From Paracoccaceae bacterium (GTDB lineage Bacteria; Pseudomonadota; Alphaproteobacteria; Rhodobacterales; Rhodobacteraceae): a DNA stretch of 64,000 nt. The notes beneath the pieces are model-generated. The model worked only from the letters and a program-made list of their open reading frames with translations. It was not told where the DNA came from and made no database searches. The translations under genes were made by a program, and so were the position numbers. The stretch lies in the NCBI GenBank assembly GCA_018607905.1, contig JABBAP010000067.1, positions 1 to 64,000 on the forward strand. The letters are read 5' to 3'. Shown here one piece after another: positions 17,255 to 25,851 of the stretch; the stretch's first letter is position 1; each line of letters opens with the position of its first letter.

Positions 17255-18193
17255 TTAAATTCGGTTTGATTTCAATGCGTCGTTGGCCACAGAGCGCAGC
17301 AACGGGCGGGCGCGTTCCGGGGTCATGCCCACGCGCAGGCGCGGATCATAGAGCATTTTGAGAAGGATTTCGTCGTGCTTGGTGAGCAGGGCGAACTCCT
17401 CGTCGTCGTTAAAAATGGAGGGGCGGATGTTGGGGTCATCGTTGGCTAGGCCGAGCGCTTGGGTCATCTCTTCCTCGATGCAGGAGCGACGCATTATGGC
17501 GCTGTGTTCTGCTTTCACGAGGACAACGGCACCCGAGTAATCGGTCGGGCTGTCGGCGTTGGACAATGCGTAGGCGACGCAAAAGATGTTGCGCGGGCTG
17601 GTTTCAATTTCGCGCACGATTGACGGCAGCAGTTGCGGGACCGTGGCAGCCAAAAGTCCGGGGTCAATTTGTTGCTCGTCGCGGTTGAGGAATAACATCA
17701 CAAAGTTGGCGTTTTTGATGTTGGTGACGCGAATGTTCAGCCCCGTAAGTGCGCCCAAACGTGCGGCAAATGAGCTGACGAGTTTTTTGTCTTTTGCTTT
17801 TTGAACCGCAGTGACAGAGGCGCCGAAATGCAGCCCGATGCGTACAGGTTTTTGCCAACGCCGCAGGTAGGATGATGTTTGCTCTTCGACAAAAACGCCT
17901 GCCTCGTTTGTGTATTCATCATACAGCGCGACCCGTTCAAAATTGCGCACCAAATCATCTGCGGTGAACGGCGCGTCTTTTGGACTATGTTCTTGGCGCA
18001 GTTTACCTTGGGATAAAAGGCGGGCTTGGACGGAGGCGTAGTAGGATTTAATCCGCACACTTTCGTCCGAAACAGCAGGCTTGATCATGGCTGGTCTGGG
18101 TTTTGGGGTCAGCACAGGGTTGGGCGCAACAATGGCTTCCTCGCAGCCAGCCAGAAACAAGGTGATCACCAGCAGAATTCGGCCAAGTGTCAT
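17255..18193 (-). CDS. DUF2927 lipoprotein, zincin-like fold with altered active site
   Basis: The start is the ATG at 18193, giving 312 residues with a lipoprotein signal (RILLVITLFLAGC, lipobox LAGC); the TTG at 18223 would put residues ahead of the signal. The mature protein is exported and lipid-anchored. Near the C-terminus CIEEEMTQALGLAND resembles a metzincin helix but has EExxQ where HExxH is expected, as I recall for DUF2927 generally, so peptidase activity is doubtful. DDEEFALLTKHDEILLKMLYD follows. It lies 12 bases from the SPFH gene and 37 from TelA, inside the operon, and would be the block's periplasmic sensor or partner (inference). Confidence 0.8.
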   Translation of the reverse strand: MTLGRILLVITLFLAGCEEAIVAPNPVLTPKPRPAMIKPAVSDESVRIKSYYASVQARLLSQGKLRQEHSPKDAPFTADDLVRNFERVALYDEYTNEAGVFVEEQTSSYLRRWQKPVRIGLHFGASVTAVQKAKDKKLVSSFAARLGALTGLNIRVTNIKNANFVMLFLNRDEQQIDPGLLAATVPQLLPSIVREIETSPRNIFCVAYALSNADSPTDYSGAVVLVKAEHSAIMRRSCIEEEMTQALGLANDDPNIRPSIFNDDEEFALLTKHDEILLKMLYDPRLRVGMTPERARPLLRSVANDALKSNRI

Positions 18194-18230
18194 TACAGAG
18201 TCGTTGCCCCTTTGGTGCGCCAAGCGCGCA

Positions 18231-19418
18231 TTACGCGCCTGTGCTGGTTCCGATATTGTCGCCGGTGCCTGTTGATTTGGCTTTGGCAGCGGACAGAGTT
18301 TTCTTCAACTCGTCTTCCATGGTGATCAGTTCTTTTTCAGCGTCCGCACGTTTTGCTTTGCCTTCATCCGCGATGGCCAAACTCTCTTCGATGGTGTCGA
18401 TAAGATATTGGTTGGCCTTTTTGATGCTTTCGATGTCGAACACGCCGCGCTCCATTTGCTTGCGCACTTCGCGGTTGGCTTCTTGCAGGTTGGCCGCGTT
18501 GGATTCCAGCAACTCGTTCGTCAGATCATTGGCCTGTTTCACCACTTCGGCAGCTTCACGCGAACGGTGGATCGTTACGGCTTGGGCCAATTGGGTTTCC
18601 CACAGCGGCACCGTGTTCACGAGCGTTGAGTTGATTTTTGTGACCAAAGATTTATCGTTTTCTTGGACAAGACGGATGGATGGCAAGGATTGCATTGTGA
18701 CCTGACGCGTAAGTTTCAGATCGTGCACACGGCGTTCCAGATCATCACGTGCGGCGCGCAGATCGCGCAATTCCTGTGCTTTGATAATGCCTTTGTCTTT
18801 GGACGCTTTTGCGACCTCTTTTTCTTTGGCAGGGATGATTTTATCATCCAGTTCTTTCAATTTCTCGGTACCCGCAGCTATATAAAGCGCAAGTTCGTCG
18901 TAGAATGCGAGCGTTTTGCCATACAACTTATCAAGGGATTTGATGTCTTTGAGCAGCACATGTTCGTGCTCCAGCAGCTCGTCCGTGATGCGGTCGATCT
19001 GGCCTTGCACGTCTTCGTAACGGGCCATGAATTTCGCAACGGGTGCGGCGCGGCCAAGGATTTTTTCCCACCACGATAACTTGCGGTTCGGGTTCAGCTC
19101 GTCGATGGAAAATCCACGGATCGAGGTGACCATGTTGCGTAGGCTTTCACCCGCTGGACCAACGTCTTTGTTGCGTACACCAGACAGCATCTCTTGGCTG
19201 ATCAGTTGCATTTCTTCTTGCGCCTTGGAACCAAACTCGATGATGGACTGTGTGTTTTCCATATCAATCTCGTCCATGCGGGACTTAATCGACATTTGCA
19301 GATCTGGCGTCACTTCGGACACCACGATCAACTCGTTCTTTGGCTCTGGCAGGACCACGGCATTGATTGCTTCGACTTCTTTCAGGGCGCCTGCGGCTTT
19401 GGTACGGATATCGGACAT
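18231..19418 (-). CDS. telA: TelA/KlaA-type toxic anion resistance protein
   Basis: This 395-residue, almost wholly helical coiled-coil protein matches TelA/YceH: VVSEVTPDLQMSIKSRMDEI near the start, NPNRKLSWWEKILG near residue 120, and the MQSLPSIRLVQENDKSLVTKIN and NTVPLWETQLAQAV motifs in the second half. TelA was named for tellurite resistance on plasmids, but chromosomal copies belong to Ter-linked membrane and chemical stress systems. It lies 12 bases from the XpaC-like gene, its usual partner. Confidence 0.93.
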   Translation of the reverse strand: MSDIRTKAAGALKEVEAINAVVLPEPKNELIVVSEVTPDLQMSIKSRMDEIDMENTQSIIEFGSKAQEEMQLISQEMLSGVRNKDVGPAGESLRNMVTSIRGFSIDELNPNRKLSWWEKILGRAAPVAKFMARYEDVQGQIDRITDELLEHEHVLLKDIKSLDKLYGKTLAFYDELALYIAAGTEKLKELDDKIIPAKEKEVAKASKDKGIIKAQELRDLRAARDDLERRVHDLKLTRQVTMQSLPSIRLVQENDKSLVTKINSTLVNTVPLWETQLAQAVTIHRSREAAEVVKQANDLTNELLESNAANLQEANREVRKQMERGVFDIESIKKANQYLIDTIEESLAIADEGKAKRADAEKELITMEDELKKTLSAAKAKSTGTGDNIGTSTGA

Positions 19419-19430
19419 GGGTGTCTCCTG

Positions 19431-20342
19431 TTAACTGGCCTTGAGGCCCTCTTGTTTCAGTCGGTCGCGAAGAACCTCGATTTCAACATCAAGATCGGTT
19501 CGGTTGTCCAGCATCATGGTTTCACGCTGGTTATTAAAGCTGGTTTCCAAATCCGTAAGCAAGGATTCGTATTTCGTTTTGGCGTCTGTATCACGGCTTT
19601 TGCTGTAAAGATCGGCAAATTTGATCGTCGCATCGCGTGCGCCCTTTAAATAGACGCCCAGAAATTTGCGTGCGCCCGACAAATCGCGTGGATCGTCCTC
19701 AACCGCACGAAACATTTCACGCACGGATGTCGCGAGGGATTCGACGCGGGCTTCCATCTTACGATCACCAATACGGCGCGATGCGGTGATGGTTTCCGCC
19801 AGCAATCCTTCGGCTTTGTCCACGGCTTTGGCGACCCGTTCGGTTTCAAATTCGGACATGCCCTCCATGCCTTTTTTGCGCAGCGGGTCGATACCAAAAC
19901 TGAACACATGGGCCGCCATTGCGAGGATGGCGAACACGATGGCAGCAGCGATACCGTCGCCTGTGGCAAAGGCCCCAGCCATGAAAACGCCGATACCCGT
20001 CAGGGCGGTGGCGAACATCTTGCGTGGGATCGCAGGGGGACGCGCGACTTTGCGGTCTTGGTACGCGGCCTCGGCAATCAGGCCGTCGCGCAGCAGCCAA
20101 GCGGCCAACAGAAGGATCGCCAGCGCGCCAAATTCGGTGAGCATTCCAGTGGCGTCGCCACGGCGCATTTCGCCGATGCCTGAAAACAAAAGAGGCAGCG
20201 GCGCGATAAACAGGAATTTTGAGCGGAAGCTGGAGTTTACGACACGGCGACCGCGAAACTTGCTTGCGGGGAATGCGGGCGCAGGGGTTGCGTTTTTCGG
20301 GCTACCTTCAGGGCTGTGTTGCCCACCAAATTTCTGCGCCAT
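19431..20342 (-). CDS. XpaC-like membrane protein (5-bromo-4-chloroindolyl phosphate hydrolysis family)
   Basis: From the ATG at 20342 the protein has 303 residues. A basic N-terminal tail, four hydrophobic helices (about residues 40-160) and a C-terminal helical domain (VAKAVDKAEGLLAETI; ARKFLGVYLKGARDATIKFADLY) match the XpaC family, which is regularly paired with TelA. The family name comes from a screening phenotype and is not a proven enzyme activity. The start was chosen because the longer frame runs through a separate small ORF. TGATG couples it to that small ORF. Confidence 0.85.
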   Translation of the reverse strand: MAQKFGGQHSPEGSPKNATPAPAFPASKFRGRRVVNSSFRSKFLFIAPLPLLFSGIGEMRRGDATGMLTEFGALAILLLAAWLLRDGLIAEAAYQDRKVARPPAIPRKMFATALTGIGVFMAGAFATGDGIAAAIVFAILAMAAHVFSFGIDPLRKKGMEGMSEFETERVAKAVDKAEGLLAETITASRRIGDRKMEARVESLATSVREMFRAVEDDPRDLSGARKFLGVYLKGARDATIKFADLYSKSRDTDAKTKYESLLTDLETSFNNQRETMMLDNRTDLDVEIEVLRDRLKQEGLKAS

Positions 20343-20434
20343 CAGGACAGGCTTCCAAAGCTGCCGAATGACACCGTGAAAATGGTGGCGACCAGTATAA
20401 TATAGGATATCCACTGCAAAGTTGGTGCAGACAC
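20342..20434 (-). CDS. Possible 30-residue membrane peptide upstream of the XpaC-like gene
   Basis: A GTG at 20434 lies six bases after GGGGGA and opens a 30-codon frame. It encodes a short polar N-terminus, a hydrophobic run (WISYIILVATIFTVSFGSF) and a serine-rich end. Its TGA overlaps the XpaC-like ATG as TGATG, the same coupling style seen elsewhere in this window. A strong ribosome site, a single transmembrane-like segment and coupling together argue for a real small protein, but the length makes chance possible. I do not recognise a family. Confidence 0.45.
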   Translation of the reverse strand: MSAPTLQWISYIILVATIFTVSFGSFGSLS

Positions 20435-20583
20435 GCTGTTCCCCCGAGATAACGGCATTAGGCCCGTTCGGGGTTTAATATATGACGCCGTGGTGGCGGA
20501 TACTAGGGTTTAGACGCGGATTTTATACCGCGTCCTTTGTTTCGACGCTCTACGTCGGCAGATTTCTGCCTTTCGCGCTGGGT

Positions 20584-21399
20584 TTAGTGCCCGTCTGGAC
20601 CGCGTTCTTTGGCCAGTTTGCGTTGATAGCCAGTTTGCACAAGTTCAACCAAAACCAGCACAACGACCGAGAAATAGAAGGTCATCTTGGACATTGGCAA
20701 CAATGCGTAGCCGAAGACTTTGATCTGAAGGCTATCGTCGTGCATGGCGTGCGCCGCCGCTGGGCCTGCCTCGCCGAGCAGAACAACACCGACAATCAGC
20801 AGGATAAAGAGGCCAAGAACTTCGTACATGCGGTTCTTTTGCAGGAATGCCGTGACCCCATCTGCCAGCACCAGCATGGCAAGGCCAGAGGTGAGGATCG
20901 CGATGGCAAGGACAGGGAAGACATCAGTGATCGCAAGTGCGGACAGGATGCTGTCAAAGCTGAACACAAGGTTCATGATCACGATCAGCATCACAACTTG
21001 GCGCGCGGATTTGCCTGATTTACCATCTGCATCGTGGCCCAAATCGTGAATTGTGAGCATGTGGGTGATCTCTTTGAAGGCGGTGTACATGATGAAAACG
21101 CCACCAAAGATAAACACGACAGTCGAAAAGTTGACGCCGCCTGTGATGATGCCTGGCATATCAAAGATGTAGAACGGATCTTTGAGCGCGTCGATCAGCT
21201 GGATCATCGTGAACAATAGGACGACCCGCAGAACCACGGCGATAATGATGCCCCAAAAACGGACACGTTTCTGGTATTCCTTGGGTGCGCGTTGGCTCTC
21301 GATTGAGATGTACAGCAGGTTATCAAAGCCAAGAACGGCCTGAAGAAAGATCAAAACGCCAAGGTTGGCGAGGTTTTCAATCGTTAATAAGTCAGCCAT
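20584..21399 (-). CDS. TerC family integral membrane protein
   Basis: From the ATG at 21399 (after AAAAAGGGGAAC) the protein has 271 residues and about seven hydrophobic helices. The TerC acidic motifs are present: AVLGFDNLLYISIES in the first helix and VFSFDSILSALAIT in a later one, suited to metal binding. TerC proteins are linked to tellurite resistance and, in several bacteria, to manganese export or metalation of exported enzymes. It is the first gene of the leftward block and would tie that block to metal or envelope stress. About 150 bases with two short hairpins (20513-20534, 20557-20570) separate it from the small ORF, so a second promoter is possible. Confidence 0.9.
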   Translation of the reverse strand: MADLLTIENLANLGVLIFLQAVLGFDNLLYISIESQRAPKEYQKRVRFWGIIIAVVLRVVLLFTMIQLIDALKDPFYIFDMPGIITGGVNFSTVVFIFGGVFIMYTAFKEITHMLTIHDLGHDADGKSGKSARQVVMLIVIMNLVFSFDSILSALAITDVFPVLAIAILTSGLAMLVLADGVTAFLQKNRMYEVLGLFILLIVGVVLLGEAGPAAAHAMHDDSLQIKVFGYALLPMSKMTFYFSVVVLVLVELVQTGYQRKLAKERGPDGH

Positions 21400-21535
21400 C
21401 GCGCGTGTTCCCCTTTTTCGGATGCCATTTGCCCCGCATTTAGCCCAAGACCTTTGGGAAGGGCAAGCACCTGACGCTAACGCCTTAGAATCGCGCATAT
21501 CTTTCTATTTTGCGGGAATCATTCCATCCGATAGG

Positions 21536-21590
21536 CTGAACTTACGTAGGGTCAAAGGTTTTGGCGCCTATGGGCTGCAATTAAGTTCAG
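21536..21590 (+). promoter_or_regulatory. Long-range inverted repeat in the cold-shock gene leader
   Basis: CTGAACTTA (21536-21544) and TAAGTTCAG (21582-21590) are perfect complements enclosing 37 bases, about 70 bases before the csp start. Cold-shock mRNAs often carry structured leaders that open or refold with temperature. The structure is read from sequence; the role is inferred. Confidence 0.4.
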
Positions 21591-21659
21591 GCGATCCGTT
21601 TTTGGCTCTGCAAGGAAGCTGGCGCGAAGTGCGTTGGTGAATGCGAAGGGAATACGGTT

Positions 21660-21869
21660 ATGGCCAAAGGTATGGTCAAGTGGTTCAACGCCGACAAGGG
21701 GTACGGTTTCATTGAGCCAGAAGGGGGTGGAAACGATATTTTCGTCCACATCTCTCAAGTGCAAGCGTCTGGGTTACAGTCGCTCGAAAACAATCAACCG
21801 ATTGAATTTGAAATGGTCGATGGCGTGGATGGACGCCAGATGGCTGGGAACATCACGCTGACGCAATAG
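21660..21869 (+). CDS. Cold-shock protein, CspA family
   Basis: The product is a 69-residue single cold-shock domain. It has RNP1 (KGYGFIEPEG) and RNP2 (DIFVHISQV), preceded by MVKWFNADKG. It binds single-stranded RNA or DNA and melts RNA structure. The ATG at 21660 follows GAAGGGAATACGGTT. A structured leader lies upstream. The stop codon directly abuts the stop of the convergent pseudouridine synthase gene, with no base between them and no terminator visible. Confidence 0.96.
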   Translation: MAKGMVKWFNADKGYGFIEPEGGGNDIFVHISQVQASGLQSLENNQPIEFEMVDGVDGRQMAGNITLTQ

Positions 21870-22733
21870 TCATTTGCGGTTGGGGCGTTTGGCCGGTGGT
21901 CTGCCGTGCGGTTTGCCTTGTGACTGCCCTTGCGGGGGTGCGTTACGCGGTTTTCTCGTGACTTTGCGAGAGGATTTCTTGACGGCGTGTGATTCTGGTG
22001 GCGCGATCCCAAGCTGGTCACGCAACACTTTGCTGCGCACCTCTTCTACTTCGCCAGATGCGAGTGTGTTCAGCTGGAATGGGCCGTAGGAAATGCGGAT
22101 CAAGCGGTTCACGGTCAGGCCGATAACCTCAACTGCGCGGCGGATTTCGCGGTTTTTTCCTTCGCGTAGGGCAATTGTCAGCCACGCGTTGGCGCCTTGC
22201 AGTTTGTCGATGCTGATTTGCATGGGCTGAAAATTCTCGCCCTCAACTGTGACGCCTTTGCGTAAGGGTTCGATGCTGGCCTCGGTCGGCGTGCCTTTGA
22301 CGCGGACGCGGTATTTGCGCACCCAACCTGTGGATGGCAATTCAAGTTTGCGTTTCAGCTCCCCGTCGTTGGTGAGCAAAAGCAGGCCTTCGGAATTGAT
22401 ATCAAGACGACCCACAGACATGACGCGGGGCAGGGTCTCTGGCAGCTCGTCAAAAACCGTCGTGCGGCCTTTTTCATCGCGTTCCGTTGTCACCAAACCC
22501 AAAGGTTTATTGTAAAGCCACAGTTTTGCAGGCTGTTTTTCGGCAATCGGTTTGCCGTCCACGGTGATCGTGTCGGTGTCGGACACTTTGATGGCTGGCG
22601 TGTCGAGCGGCTGGCCGTTCAACGTGATGCGCCCTGCATCAATCATACGTTCCACTTCACGGCGCGACGCTACGCCTGCGCGGGACAGGAATTTGGCGAT
22701 ACGTTCGCCTTCGTCTGGGAGTTTGTTGGTCAT
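21870..22733 (-). CDS. rluB: rRNA large-subunit pseudouridine synthase, RluB/RsuA family
   Basis: Starting at the ATG at 22733 the protein has 287 residues. An S4 RNA-binding domain ([20 protein letters not shown]) is followed by the catalytic domain with the active-site aspartate in [17 protein letters not shown] and the ENREIRR-type motif seen here as [15 protein letters not shown]. The last ~40 residues are a lysine-, arginine- and proline-rich tail typical of RluB. It should make pseudouridine in 23S rRNA (position 2605 in E. coli). It is divergent from tadA with only about 50 bases between starts. Confidence 0.92.
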   Translation of the reverse strand: MTNKLPDEGERIAKFLSRAGVASRREVERMIDAGRITLNGQPLDTPAIKVSDTDTITVDGKPIAEKQPAKLWLYNKPLGLVTTERDEKGRTTVFDELPETLPRVMSVGRLDINSEGLLLLTNDGELKRKLELPSTGWVRKYRVRVKGTPTEASIEPLRKGVTVEGENFQPMQISIDKLQGANAWLTIALREGKNREIRRAVEVIGLTVNRLIRISYGPFQLNTLASGEVEEVRSKVLRDQLGIAPPESHAVKKSSRKVTRKPRNAPPQGQSQGKPHGRPPAKRPNRK

Positions 22734-22785
22734 GGGCGTCCTATAGGGGGGTTTCATGTGCTTGTCCAAGGGAAGCGGGCGCGCT

Positions 22786-23244
22786 ATGGCCGTTGATATG
22801 GAATTTACGTCTTATATGGATCAGGCATTGGATGAGGCACGGGCTGCGGGCGCGCGGGGCGAGGTGCCAGTGGGGGCGGTGATTGTGCGCGGTGGTGTGG
22901 TTTTGGCGGCCGCGGGGAACCGCACGCGCGAATTGAATGATCCGACGGCCCACGCAGAAGTTTTGGCAATTCGGGCTGCGTGTGCGGCCGAGGGTGTTGA
23001 ACGCCTGAACGGTGCGGATTTATACGTGACGTTGGAGCCATGCCCGATGTGCGCGGCGGCGATTTCGAACGCACGGATTGCGCGGTTGTATTACGGTGCG
23101 GGCGATCCAAAATCGGGCGGTGTGGCCCAAGGTCCAAGAGTGTTTGAGCATGCGCAGTGCCACCATGTGCCAGAGGTTTACGACGGGATTAAAGAAACAG
23201 AGGCCGCCGCGCTGTTGGTTTCGTTTTTTGCGAGCAAGCGTTGA
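22786..23244 (+). CDS. tadA: tRNA-specific adenosine deaminase
   Basis: TadA converts A34 to inosine in tRNA-Arg(ACG). The 152-residue protein has the zinc and catalytic motifs HAEVLAIR and [10 protein letters not shown]. The ATG at 22786 follows AAGGGAAG; an alternative ATG at 22756 with GGGGGG before it would add ten residues ([10 protein letters not shown]), and ATG 22798 would remove four. The family's usual N-terminus fits 22786 or 22798 best. It is divergent from rluB. Confidence 0.92.
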   Translation: MAVDMEFTSYMDQALDEARAAGARGEVPVGAVIVRGGVVLAAAGNRTRELNDPTAHAEVLAIRAACAAEGVERLNGADLYVTLEPCPMCAAAISNARIARLYYGAGDPKSGGVAQGPRVFEHAQCHHVPEVYDGIKETEAAALLVSFFASKR

Positions 23245-23256
23245 ATGGCGCGTGCT

Positions 23257-23302
23257 GGGGTTTTACCCCAGACCCCAAGATATTTCTGCTCAAAAGAAAC
23301 GG
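23257..23302 (+). repeat. Intergenic repeat with hairpin, copy 1
   Basis: GGGG-TTTTA-CCCC forms a small hairpin. It is followed by AGACCCCAAGATATTTCTG and CTCAAAAGAAACGG. The second part resembles the dispersed GAGTATTT / GGACAAAAGAA repeat at 42072, 48423, 58611 and 32740. It fills much of the tadA-gatC gap. Confidence 0.5.
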
Positions 23303-23382
23303 ATGTGTGGGTTGTCTTGCACGGGGCGTGGCGGTACATGCTTGGGCTGAAAATATGTGTTTAACCGCGAGAGTGAACAGCC

Positions 23383-23670
23383 ATGTCGATTGATAAAGAA
23401 ACAGCGCGCCGTGTGGCGCATTTGGCCCGCATTGAAGTGGCCGAGGATCAGTTGGAGCATTTGGCGGGCGAGCTGAATGGTATTCTGGGGTTCATGGAAC
23501 AGTTGAACGAAGTGGATGTTGAGGGTGTGGAGCCAATGACATCTGTGACACCGATGCGTTTGCCACGCCGCGCCGATGTTGTGACGGATGGAGATAAACA
23601 GGGTGCGATTTTGAAAAACGCGCCAGATGCACGCGAAGGGTTTTTCGCAGTGCCAAAGGTTGTGGAGTAA
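23383..23670 (+). CDS. gatC: Asp-tRNA(Asn)/Glu-tRNA(Gln) amidotransferase subunit C
   Basis: This 95-residue protein starts [19 protein letters not shown] and ends in the GatC pattern [13 protein letters not shown]. It stabilises the GatCAB complex that converts mischarged Glu-tRNA(Gln) and Asp-tRNA(Asn). gatA follows four bases after its stop; gatB is not in the window, as is common in Rhodobacterales. The start is preceded by GAGAGTGAACAGCC. Confidence 0.95.
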   Translation: MSIDKETARRVAHLARIEVAEDQLEHLAGELNGILGFMEQLNEVDVEGVEPMTSVTPMRLPRRADVVTDGDKQGAILKNAPDAREGFFAVPKVVE

Positions 23671-23674
23671 GAAC

Positions 23675-25162
23675 ATGAGCACTTTGAACAGCCTGACCAT
23701 TGCGGATGCGCGCGACAAGTTGCGCAGCAAAGAGATTTCGTCTGTAGAGCTGACGGAGGTTTGTAATGCTGCCGTTGCGGGGTCGGATGCCCTGAATGCG
23801 TTTTCGGTGAAGACACCTGAATTGGCGCTGGATCAAGCTAGGGTCGCAGATGCGCGGATCGCGGCAGGGGGTGCCCCTGATTTATGCGGCATTCCGCTCG
23901 GGATCAAAGATTTGTTCTGCACCAAAGGTGTGGCGTCGCAGGCGGCCTCGAACATATTGGGCGGTTTCAAGCCAGAGTATGACAGCACCGTCACGTCCAA
24001 GTTGTGGGATGCGGGCGCGGTGATGCTGGGCAAATTGAACATGGATGAGTTTGCGATGGGATCGTCCAACGAAACCTCAGCCTATGGACCAGTTGTGAGC
24101 CCTTGGCGGCGCAAAGGATCGGACGCGGAATTGACGCCGGGTGGATCATCTGGTGGGTCTGCATCGGCGGTTTCTGCTGATTTGTGTTTGGCAGCGACCG
24201 GTACAGATACCGGTGGTTCCATTCGCCAGCCTGCCGCGTTTACCGGTATTGTTGGAGTAAAACCAACCTATGGCCGTGTGTCGCGTTGGGGGATTATCGC
24301 GTTTGCGTCGTCGCTCGATCAAGCGGGCCCGATGACCAAGACAGTTCGCGACAGTGCCATTTTCATGAACGCGATTTCTGGGCATGATGCCAAAGACAGC
24401 ACGTCGGCGAATATCGCTGTGCCTGATTTTGAAGCGGCCCTTACAGGCGATATTCGCGGCAAAAAGATTGGCATCCCGAAGGAATACCGTTTGGATGGTA
24501 TGCCAGACGAGATTGAAAAACTGTGGTCCCAAGGGGCAGATATGCTGCGCGATGCGGGGGCTGAAATTGTTGATGTGACGTTGCCGCACACAAAATACGC
24601 GCTGCCAGCGTATTACGTATTGGCACCAGCGGAAGCGTCTTCAAATCTGGCGCGCTATGACGGTGTGAAATACGGTCACCGCGCCAAATTGCAAGCAGGC
24701 GAGGGCATTCACGAGATGTACGCGCGCACCCGCGCCGAAGGGTTTGGCAAAGAAGTGCAGCGCCGCATTATGATCGGGGCGTATGTTTTGTCGGCTGGAT
24801 TTTACGATGCCTATTATCGCCGCGCTCAACGGGTTCGCACATTGATCAAGAAAGATTTCGAGGACGTTTATGCAACTGGCGTGGATGCTATCCTGACCCC
24901 TGCAACACCGTCTGCGGCGTTTGGTTTGGGCGAAATGGCGGATGTTGATCCAGTGAAAATGTATCTGAACGATGTGTTTACCGTGACAGTGAACCTTGCG
25001 GGGTTGCCGGGTGTGTCTGTTCCTGCGGGGCTGGATTCGCAAGGATTGCCGCTGGGATTGCAGTTGATTGGCAAGCCGTGGGAAGAAGCAGATATGCTGA
25101 ACACCGCTTATGCGCTGGAACAATCGGCAGGTTTTGTTTCCAAGGCGGATAAATGGTGGTAA
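23675..25162 (+). CDS. gatA: Asp-tRNA(Asn)/Glu-tRNA(Gln) amidotransferase subunit A
   Basis: This 495-residue amidase-signature enzyme releases ammonia from glutamine for GatB. The Ser-cisSer-Lys triad is visible: the lysine in [10 protein letters not shown], the cis-serine in [10 protein letters not shown] and the nucleophilic serine in [11 protein letters not shown]. The start is the ATG at 23675, four bases after gatC, after GGAGTAAGAAC; the longer frame overlaps gatC and is rejected. The length is normal for GatA. Confidence 0.96.
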   Translation: MSTLNSLTIADARDKLRSKEISSVELTEVCNAAVAGSDALNAFSVKTPELALDQARVADARIAAGGAPDLCGIPLGIKDLFCTKGVASQAASNILGGFKPEYDSTVTSKLWDAGAVMLGKLNMDEFAMGSSNETSAYGPVVSPWRRKGSDAELTPGGSSGGSASAVSADLCLAATGTDTGGSIRQPAAFTGIVGVKPTYGRVSRWGIIAFASSLDQAGPMTKTVRDSAIFMNAISGHDAKDSTSANIAVPDFEAALTGDIRGKKIGIPKEYRLDGMPDEIEKLWSQGADMLRDAGAEIVDVTLPHTKYALPAYYVLAPAEASSNLARYDGVKYGHRAKLQAGEGIHEMYARTRAEGFGKEVQRRIMIGAYVLSAGFYDAYYRRAQRVRTLIKKDFEDVYATGVDAILTPATPSAAFGLGEMADVDPVKMYLNDVFTVTVNLAGLPGVSVPAGLDSQGLPLGLQLIGKPWEEADMLNTAYALEQSAGFVSKADKWW

Positions 25163-25191
25163 ACACCTAAAAAGTGATCAAGAGGTATAAA

Positions 25192-25851
25192 ATGCGGGCG
25201 ATTTTAACGACGATAGCGATGTGTGGTGTTCTGGCAGCCTGTGCGGCGCCACAGCGGCCAAATGATCAGGACCAGTATTTCGACAATATCACGCCTGATC
25301 CTGCGGCGTTGGAGGCTGAGAACAGCCGCTTGCGCACGGCAGAAACGGGAACGGGCGAGCAAACAGTGCAATTGCCCAGTGAAACCACGGGCAGGCGTAA
25401 ACCTGCCGTGACAGAAAACGCGGCGATTTCGAACACCCAAGATTTTAAGGCTGTAACGGCGCGAGAAACCATCGCGTCTGACGCGGCGAAACTTGCCGAG
25501 TTGAAGCAATCTTACAAAGTGATTGAGCCTGAAGCTTTGCCAACGCGGGGTCGCACTGGTGTGAATTTGGCGGCCTATGCGCTGTCACAAAAACATTCAG
25601 TGGGTACAAAAGCCTTCGGTCGATTTAATACGGGTTCTGGTGGCTGCTCGCGCTACCGCAATGACCCAGATGCAGCGCAGCGTGCGTTTTTGGATGCGGG
25701 TGGCCCTGCGAAGGATCGCAAGCGTCTGGATGGTGACGGCGACGGGTTTGCCTGTAGCTGGAACCCCGACAAATATCGCAGCCTGTTGCAGAATGTGGGC
25801 ACGACCCCAGCAGCACCAACGGTAACAGAACTCCCATCCACCGATAGCTGA
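25192..25851 (+). CDS. Lipoprotein with C-terminal excalibur calcium-binding-like domain
   Basis: From the ATG at 25192 (after AAGAGGTATAAA) the protein has 219 residues. A lipoprotein signal with lipobox LAAC is followed by a low-complexity region of ~110 residues rich in Glu, Thr and Ala. The C-terminal domain has the excalibur features: paired cysteines, GSGGCSRYRNDPDAA and the DGDGDGFAC loop that resembles an EF-hand. It is exported and membrane-anchored. Its stop overlaps the amidase start (TGATG), suggesting a joint envelope role. The exact function is not known. Confidence 0.85.
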   Translation: MRAILTTIAMCGVLAACAAPQRPNDQDQYFDNITPDPAALEAENSRLRTAETGTGEQTVQLPSETTGRRKPAVTENAAISNTQDFKAVTARETIASDAAKLAELKQSYKVIEPEALPTRGRTGVNLAAYALSQKHSVGTKAFGRFNTGSGGCSRYRNDPDAAQRAFLDAGGPAKDRKRLDGDGDGFACSWNPDKYRSLLQNVGTTPAAPTVTELPSTDS

